Below are positions 6,216-10,281 of a stretch of DNA of 10,281 nt, piece by piece. Every line of letters starts with the position of its first letter. Positions within the stretch are counted from its first letter, which is position 1. The DNA is from JAVEVH01 sp964430365 (GTDB lineage: Bacteria; Patescibacteriota; Dojkabacteria; SC72). The DNA lies in the NCBI GenBank assembly GCA_964430365.1, contig CAYSEU010000026.1, positions 1 to 10,281 of the forward strand, in the 5' to 3' direction. The translations under genes were made by a program, and so were the position numbers. The notes below the pieces were generated by a model that did no database searches, was not told the DNA's origin, and saw only the letters and a list, made by a program, of their open reading frames with translations.

Positions 6216-7550
6216 ATGACTAAATACAACTATATTGTAGTTGGTGCTGGTCCTGCAGGTATGTTTGCATGCTATGAGATATTAAAGAAGAAGAAAACAA
6301 AAATCTTACTAATAGATATGGGTAAGAGGATAGAGAAAAGAAAACCTTCTGAGGTAATGATGGGTATAGGGGGAGCTGGTACCTACTCTGATGGTAAGCT
6401 TACTCTTACAGCTAACCTTTCTCATGAGAAAGCATTCCATTTAATTAGTAAATTTGAATATCAGAAAATATTAGATTACGTTGATACAGTCTTTAATGAT
6501 TTTGGTATAGATTCAGAGTATTACCCTAAAGAGACTCTTCAGTTAAAAGAATTAATAGCAGAAGCGGAGGTTAATGATATTGAGTTAGTATTAAGGAAAG
6601 CAAGACATGTTGGTACAGATAAGCTAAAGATGTTTGTAAAGAAATTCCAAGATTACCTATTAGAAAATGGTGTAGAGATATTAGATGGTACTAAGGTAGA
6701 GGATATAATAGTAGAAGAAGGTAGTGTAAAGGGTGTAATTACAAGTGATGAGAAAAAGATATATGGTAAGAAAGTATTACTTACTCCAGGAAGGCTTAAT
6801 GCTAGGTGGTTACAGAAATTAGCTGATAGGTATGATATTAAATATATATATGACAAGGTAGAGGTAGGAGTAAGAGTAGAATTTCCATCCTCCATTATGA
6901 AAAGACAGGCAGAGACTCTATATGAGACTGTATATAGGGTTAGAACTAAAACATACCAAGATATTGTAAGAACTTTTTGTAGTTGTCCTAATGGTTTAGT
7001 AGCTATAGAGGAGTATGAAAACTATGTATGTGTAAATGGCCATTCTAATTCTGATCATGCAAGTAAAAACTCTAACTTCGCATTCCTTTGTGAAGTTAAT
7101 TTAAAAGAGCCTTTAGAAAATTCCATAGCGTATGCTAAATCTGTAGCAGAATTAGTATCACTTTTAGGAGGTGGTAAACCATTAATACAAAGTCTGTATG
7201 ATTTAAGAGATGGAAGAAGGAGTACTTGGTCTAGATTGTCTAAATCTTTTGTAGAGCCATCATTAAAAGATGTAGTACCAGGGGACATATCAATGGGATT
7301 ACCTCATAGGATTGTATTAAATATATTAGAAGGATTAGAGATATTAGATAAAGTAATGCCAGGCATTAATGGAGGTTCTACTCTACTGTATGCTCCAGAG
7401 GTTAAGTTTAGATCTTCTAAGATAGATACTAGTAAGGGGTTAGAAACATCTATAAGAAATCTTTATGTAGCAGGAGATGCAGCAGGACTCTCAGGTTCTA
7501 TTACAGGAGCTGCGGTAACAGGAGTAATGGCAGGGGAAGGGATGGCTTAA
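6216..7550 (+). CDS. FAD-dependent dehydrogenase, COG2509-like
   Basis: 444 residues of a Rossmann-fold flavoprotein. The N-terminus has the dinucleotide-binding GAGPAG motif (10-15) after a beta strand, with the acidic strand-2 end at D34. A conserved-looking GGAGTYSDGKLTL segment follows at about 53-65. The C-terminus has the FAD-closing motif YVAGDAAGLSGSITGA, which contacts the flavin. The overall pattern and length match COG2509, uncharacterised FAD-dependent dehydrogenases related to the HI0933 / geranylgeranyl-reductase type folds; the substrate is unknown. No signal peptide or membrane helix, so it is cytoplasmic. There is no Shine-Dalgarno sequence before the ATG. Its TAA shares bases with the stop codon of the convergent HAD gene. 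It may be co-transcribed with the ABC-F gene 60 bases upstream, but no functional link is evident. Confidence 0.88.
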   Translation: MTKYNYIVVGAGPAGMFACYEILKKKKTKILLIDMGKRIEKRKPSEVMMGIGGAGTYSDGKLTLTANLSHEKAFHLISKFEYQKILDYVDTVFNDFGIDSEYYPKETLQLKELIAEAEVNDIELVLRKARHVGTDKLKMFVKKFQDYLLENGVEILDGTKVEDIIVEEGSVKGVITSDEKKIYGKKVLLTPGRLNARWLQKLADRYDIKYIYDKVEVGVRVEFPSSIMKRQAETLYETVYRVRTKTYQDIVRTFCSCPNGLVAIEEYENYVCVNGHSNSDHASKNSNFAFLCEVNLKEPLENSIAYAKSVAELVSLLGGGKPLIQSLYDLRDGRRSTWSRLSKSFVEPSLKDVVPGDISMGLPHRIVLNILEGLEILDKVMPGINGGSTLLYAPEVKFRSSKIDTSKGLETSIRNLYVAGDAAGLSGSITGAAVTGVMAGEGMA

Positions 7551-8335
7551 TACATATGATCAAAGATATCTCCGATATCTTTAACTACTACGATATCTTC
7601 AGGTATATCTGTTGGTATATATCCTCCCCTATTAATATATACAAGATTTCTACATCCTAGATTGTAAGAGGGTAATATATCTGCATAGTAATCATCTCCT
7701 ACTATTAGTGATTTAACAAAATCAAAGCGTAAATTTCTCTGCGAATATCTCCATGCTACTTCATCTTTTTTACTATTTATATCAGTTGTGTAGAAAGGTA
7801 TATCAATTTCACTCCCATATTTACAAAGATATTGTTTTTTAATCTCTTTTACCTTTATCTCTGTCCAATCACTCTGAGCAATAGAGTGTGTGGAGATTCT
7901 TCTGTTTATATTTGAGAAAGTGTTAATAACTTCTAGAGTGTTGAGGAATAATTCGGGAGATTTTTTGTAGAAATCTTTAAAATATCTTTTGATAAAAACC
8001 TCTATACCTTCCTTCCTTTTAGTATATATCTCTTCTAAGCTGTTCTCTGTTACATACCTTTCTAAAGCACTTAATGTTATTACATCTACAAGTGTAGGAT
8101 TCTCTTTTTCTTTGTGTATTTTAACAGCATTACTATATACTTCTTCGCCTAATTTATACCCATATGTGTTTAATTGCCAGGATATTAAGTTGCTCCCAGT
8201 AACTATTTCTTCTTTAAAGTATGAATCGGTATCTACCAATGTTCCATCTAAATCAAACACTATATCGTCAATACAGTTTTTCTCACAATAATGTGAGACT
8301 CTTTCTGTTCTTTCTTCTGTATTTTCTTTTTCCAT
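7547..8335 (-). CDS. HAD-superfamily hydrolase (phosphatase-like, C1 helical cap)
   Basis: 262 residues. Motif I is DLDGTLVDTD with the nucleophile D28 and acid/base D30. A long helical insert (about 40-140) fits a C1 cap of the kind found in phosphoglycolate phosphatases and nucleotidases. Motif II is probably S148 or T149, motif III lysine K189 or K190, and motif IV GDDYYAD (213-219) supplies the metal-binding acids. It should hydrolyse a small phosphorylated metabolite in the cytoplasm; the substrate cannot be read from the sequence. The first 23 residues are a hydrophilic extension with Cys17 and Cys21, unusual for the family, but the ATG at 8335 is supported by the -10 box placed six bases upstream. 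The gene is convergent with the flavoprotein gene. Confidence 0.9.
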   Translation of the reverse strand: MEKENTEERTERVSHYCEKNCIDDIVFDLDGTLVDTDSYFKEEIVTGSNLISWQLNTYGYKLGEEVYSNAVKIHKEKENPTLVDVITLSALERYVTENSLEEIYTKRKEGIEVFIKRYFKDFYKKSPELFLNTLEVINTFSNINRRISTHSIAQSDWTEIKVKEIKKQYLCKYGSEIDIPFYTTDINSKKDEVAWRYSQRNLRFDFVKSLIVGDDYYADILPSYNLGCRNLVYINRGGYIPTDIPEDIVVVKDIGDIFDHMY

Positions 8336-8341
8336 ATGGGG

Positions 8342-8350
8342 ATTTTAACA
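8342..8350 (-). promoter_or_regulatory. Extended -10 promoter of the HAD gene
   Basis: The minus strand reads TGTTAAAAT, an extended -10 element (TGn followed by TAAAAT), ending six bases before the ATG at 8335. Transcription would start at about the start codon, giving a leaderless mRNA. No -35 is recognisable. The remaining part of the 102-base gap up to 8437 shows no convincing terminator for the upstream gene. Confidence 0.55.
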
Positions 8351-8437
8351 AAATATTAATATAATAGATATGTTGAAATAAAGAGATATCTGTTTCAAGA
8401 AAGAATGGGAATAGAAGATTAATATCTGATTGGCTAG

Positions 8438-8842
8438 TTACTTTACCTCAAAATTAACAACAGCCTTATCGCTTGCTAAGAAGGTTCCTTCATAAGAGAA
8501 TTCCTGTATAACTTGTGTACACATCTCATCTGCTCTTGGAACAGTAGTGGTAACAGTTATCGTTACTTGTTCTGGATAACTCTCTGCAACAGTAGTATAT
8601 ACACGGGCTTTATAGCATGGATTTGGTAAATTACCAGTTACAGTATATTCCCAATTATTTTCTGAGATATATTTACTCTCTAATTTAAAATCCCCTTGTG
8701 AAGTGGTTTGGGTAGTTTGCGTATCAGTATTGATACCATCTTCTTTTAGTACAAAACAACTACCTTGTGTCAAATATATACAAAGTATTACTCCCAATAG
8801 TACTAAGGTTAAAAGAAAGAGACATGCTTTTCTATTTATCAT
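8438..8842 (-). CDS. Small membrane-anchored two-cysteine protein of unknown function
   Basis: 134 residues. An N-terminal hydrophobic segment (7-24) is preceded by R4 and K5. The cysteine at 21 does not sit in a proper lipobox, so a plain anchor is more likely than a lipoprotein. A Thr/Gln-rich spacer (about 38-50) leads to a small beta-rich domain (about 52-134) with two cysteines in distinctive settings, LPNPCY (C76) and EMCTQVI (C108), which could form a disulfide outside the cell. I recall similar LPxPC / CTQV proteins in other bacteria but no established function. Its ATG overlaps the end of the cohesin gene by 11 bases, and AGGA lies four bases before it, the only Shine-Dalgarno-like sequence I found in the window. 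It is therefore the last gene of the dockerin-cohesin operon and probably works with it at the surface. Confidence 0.8.
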   Translation of the reverse strand: MINRKACLFLLTLVLLGVILCIYLTQGSCFVLKEDGINTDTQTTQTTSQGDFKLESKYISENNWEYTVTGNLPNPCYKARVYTTVAESYPEQVTITVTTTVPRADEMCTQVIQEFSYEGTFLASDKAVVNFEVK

Positions 8843-9899
8843 TTATTCCTGGTAGTGAGATATTAAATATTGATAAGAACCAATCTACTCTCTCCATAAT
8901 AAAGAGATCTATCTTGGTTAAAATCTCTAAAATTGTATCAAAAAATCCTTTCTTTTCAACACCCTCAAAAGCATCACCTAGTTCGGAATTCTCCACTCCA
9001 AGTACATCTTCCTGTTCATCAACAAAAAGTAATATCTGATTATCATTACTTTCTTCTTCAATACCAAGGACATTTTTTAATATTAATGTATTTTGTATCT
9101 CCTGTTCATCTATAGGGAGTGTTTCGGGAGTAATTAAATATGATACTACTGTAAATTCTTTAATTACGTTTGTACCATCTCCATCATTTGCTAATACTAG
9201 GGAAGTGTCTAAGAATGATATTTGAGCTAATCCAGCCTGTTTAGCTTTGAAATATACAGTACCAAATAGGCCGGTAGGTGCATTAAACCCAGGGCTTGGT
9301 AATCCTCCACTAAGTCGTGCATATCCTAATTCATTGTTCATTTCTTTCTGTAAAAATACGGTAGCAAATGAATCCTTAGTAGATATCTCTACTACCTCTA
9401 GTCTATTCTTATCAAACCCAATATCTGCTTGAATCGCATTAATAGGGACCTCTATACCAGTAAGTTGTATCTTAAGAGGAAAGATTTCTCCTACCTTGTA
9501 TTGTGATTCACTTGGTATTACAAAGGATACTGTTTTAGGACTTGTAGGAGATATTGCTGATTGTAATACTTGGTATTCTATGATTACTGCAAAAATTGAA
9601 AGTAAGGAAGCTAGTAAGAGAAATAGTACATTTATTAATGCTGATCTAAGGTTTTTGGGATATCTAGCTAAAGCGTCTGTTACTGTACTCCTACATATAT
9701 TACAATATTCTCCTACTCTTTTTACTCTACATGAGAAACATATTGAATACCTGGGATAGAAGAGCCACCAAATGAAAAAACCAATTGAAATGAATATACC
9801 AAGGAGGGCAAATATGTGCACAAGAAACCAAGAAAGGAGAATTAAAAGGAACAATTTTATTGTTGTACTAAGTATTTTTAATATAGACATCTGTTCCAT
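8832..9899 (-). CDS. Membrane protein with a cytoplasmic zinc ribbon and an extracellular cohesin-like domain
   Basis: 355 residues. Residues 14-48 form two closely spaced membrane segments, then comes a short loop with CxxC (C54, C57) and CxxC (C66, C69), a zinc-ribbon pattern in an Arg/Lys-rich setting. A third helix follows at 88-108. By the positive-inside rule the ribbon is cytoplasmic and the rest is outside. Residues about 122-254 look like a cohesin domain: VGEIFPLKIQL strand, IQADIGFDKNRLEVVEI, a glycine-rich turn, FGTVYFKAK, and a closing strand with a DGDG turn. Cohesins bind dockerin modules. The tail (255-355) is acidic, contains NVLGIE and DVLGVE, and ends in amphipathic helices. 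Its ATG overlaps the stop of the dockerin gene (TAATG), so the two are translationally coupled. The cohesin call rests on pattern recognition without a profile search. Confidence 0.82.
   Translation of the reverse strand: MEQMSILKILSTTIKLFLLILLSWFLVHIFALLGIFISIGFFIWWLFYPRYSICFSCRVKRVGEYCNICRSTVTDALARYPKNLRSALINVLFLLLASLLSIFAVIIEYQVLQSAISPTSPKTVSFVIPSESQYKVGEIFPLKIQLTGIEVPINAIQADIGFDKNRLEVVEISTKDSFATVFLQKEMNNELGYARLSGGLPSPGFNAPTGLFGTVYFKAKQAGLAQISFLDTSLVLANDGDGTNVIKEFTVVSYLITPETLPIDEQEIQNTLILKNVLGIEEESNDNQILLFVDEQEDVLGVENSELGDAFEGVEKKGFFDTILEILTKIDLFIMERVDWFLSIFNISLPGINDK
8847..8850 (-). promoter_or_regulatory. Shine-Dalgarno-like site of the two-cysteine protein gene
   Basis: AGGA on the minus strand is followed by four bases and then the ATG at 8842, inside the end of the cohesin gene. 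It is notable because the genes that appear to head transcripts lack such a site, and it supports the 8842 start. Confidence 0.4.
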
Positions 9900-10281
9900 T
9901 ATTTACTATGATACAGAAGGATAGATAAATCTACAATATCACATTTAGTATCTTTATTTAGATCACATTTGAGTGAATCTAGCTCTTCACTTTCTGTTTT
10001 GTGTAATCTCCAGTACTCTCCCCACAGTTTTACAGCATTTACAAACTCATTTTCATCTATTCGGCTATTCATATTTAAATCAAAGTACTCTAAGAAGGGA
10101 TACTCATATACAGTAGTTGTTGTAACTCTTGGTTTAGGTATATACTTCTCTATACTCTCTTCTATAACAGGAGGTGGCGGTGGTTCGGGGATAGTACATG
10201 CAGTAAGGTCAAAGGAACAGCTATTATCACATAGTACATATTCTCCTTCATATCCAAGTGAAGAACAGGGAAAATCAACAA
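9899..10281 (-). CDS. Dockerin-bearing, cysteine-rich exported protein (C-terminal part; N-terminus beyond the right edge)
   Basis: An open frame enters from the right edge and ends with TAA at 9901-9899; 126 residues are visible. Order: a cysteine-rich motif (C5, C17, C21, C28; spacing like the CxSLGYxGG..C...C.FD...C repeats of secreted bacterial proteins), a proline-rich linker (about 31-37, then Pro/Thr to 55), and a C-terminal dockerin-like domain. The dockerin has two calcium-loop repeats: D67, N69, N71, D75, E78 and D106, N108, D110, D114, D117, each followed by a hydrophobic helix, separated by about 39 residues. Such domains bind calcium and dock onto cohesins. No start or signal peptide can be seen, but the disulfide-type cysteines imply export. 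The stop overlaps the start of the cohesin gene by one base, making a cognate pair plausible. Confidence 0.78.
   Translation of the reverse strand, partial: VDFPCSSLGYEGEYVLCDNSCSFDLTACTIPEPPPPPVIEESIEKYIPKPRVTTTTVYEYPFLEYFDLNMNSRIDENEFVNAVKLWGEYWRLHKTESEELDSLKCDLNKDTKCDIVDLSILLYHSK

Noticed and set aside
8336..8437. Palindromes such as AGATATCT (8384-8391) between the two-cysteine protein gene and the HAD gene as a terminator.
   Set aside because: Stems are four to five bases long without a T run at the right place. Nothing there beyond the HAD promoter is convincing.
8438..8842. Lipoprotein reading of the two-cysteine protein using Cys21.
   Set aside because: The residues before the cysteine (VIL) do not fit a lipobox, which needs a small residue at -1.
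1..10281. Absence of TGA among the ten visible stop codons, hinting at UGA recoding as in Gracilibacteria or SR1.
   Set aside because: If UGA coded for glycine, in-frame TGA codons would interrupt the genes when read with the standard code. All genes read through with complete motifs, so the standard code fits; the lack of TGA stops is explained by AT richness and small numbers.

Overview
The window is AT-rich DNA whose gene content suggests a Candidate Phyla Radiation (Patescibacteria) bacterium, perhaps from the Dojkabacteria / Katanobacteria / Microgenomates side. I base this on small, tightly packed genes, many short signal-peptide or single-anchor exported proteins without lipoboxes, two DUF5667-type proteins, a cohesin and a dockerin next to each other, and almost no Shine-Dalgarno sequences. 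The phylum is an inference. All ten visible stop codons are TAA or TAG, and the genes read intact with the standard code. No RNA genes, insertion sequences or CRISPR arrays are visible, and no stretch over about 105 bases lacks a gene.

Left block, minus strand, read from 4570 down to 1. An exported DUF5667-like protein ends at a clear intrinsic terminator. A paralogue with its own -35/-10 promoter follows, then, after 21 bases, a membrane-anchored subtilisin-like protease. Next come peptide deformylase (def), with an extended -10 box directly before its ATG, and an exported Ig-like protein with a C-terminal membrane segment that runs off the left edge. Apart from def, everything here acts at the cell envelope.

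Middle block, plus strand. Starting 82 bases from the divergent 4570 gene, a two-domain ABC-F ATPase (ribosome-associated class) is followed after 60 bases by a COG2509-type FAD-dependent dehydrogenase. The latter ends tail to tail with a minus-strand HAD hydrolase, the two stop codons sharing the four bases TTAA.

Right block, minus strand, read from the right edge down to 8438. A protein with a C-terminal dockerin overlaps a multi-span membrane protein by one base (TAATG). That membrane protein carries a cytoplasmic zinc ribbon and an extracellular cohesin domain, and overlaps a small anchored two-cysteine protein by 11 bases. This looks like one translationally coupled operon encoding a surface assembly in which dockerin-bearing proteins could dock onto a membrane cohesin.

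The most notable points are the coupled dockerin/cohesin genes with a zinc-ribbon anchor, and the recurring -10 box placed 6 to 8 bases before the start codon, which implies mostly leaderless or near-leaderless mRNAs.
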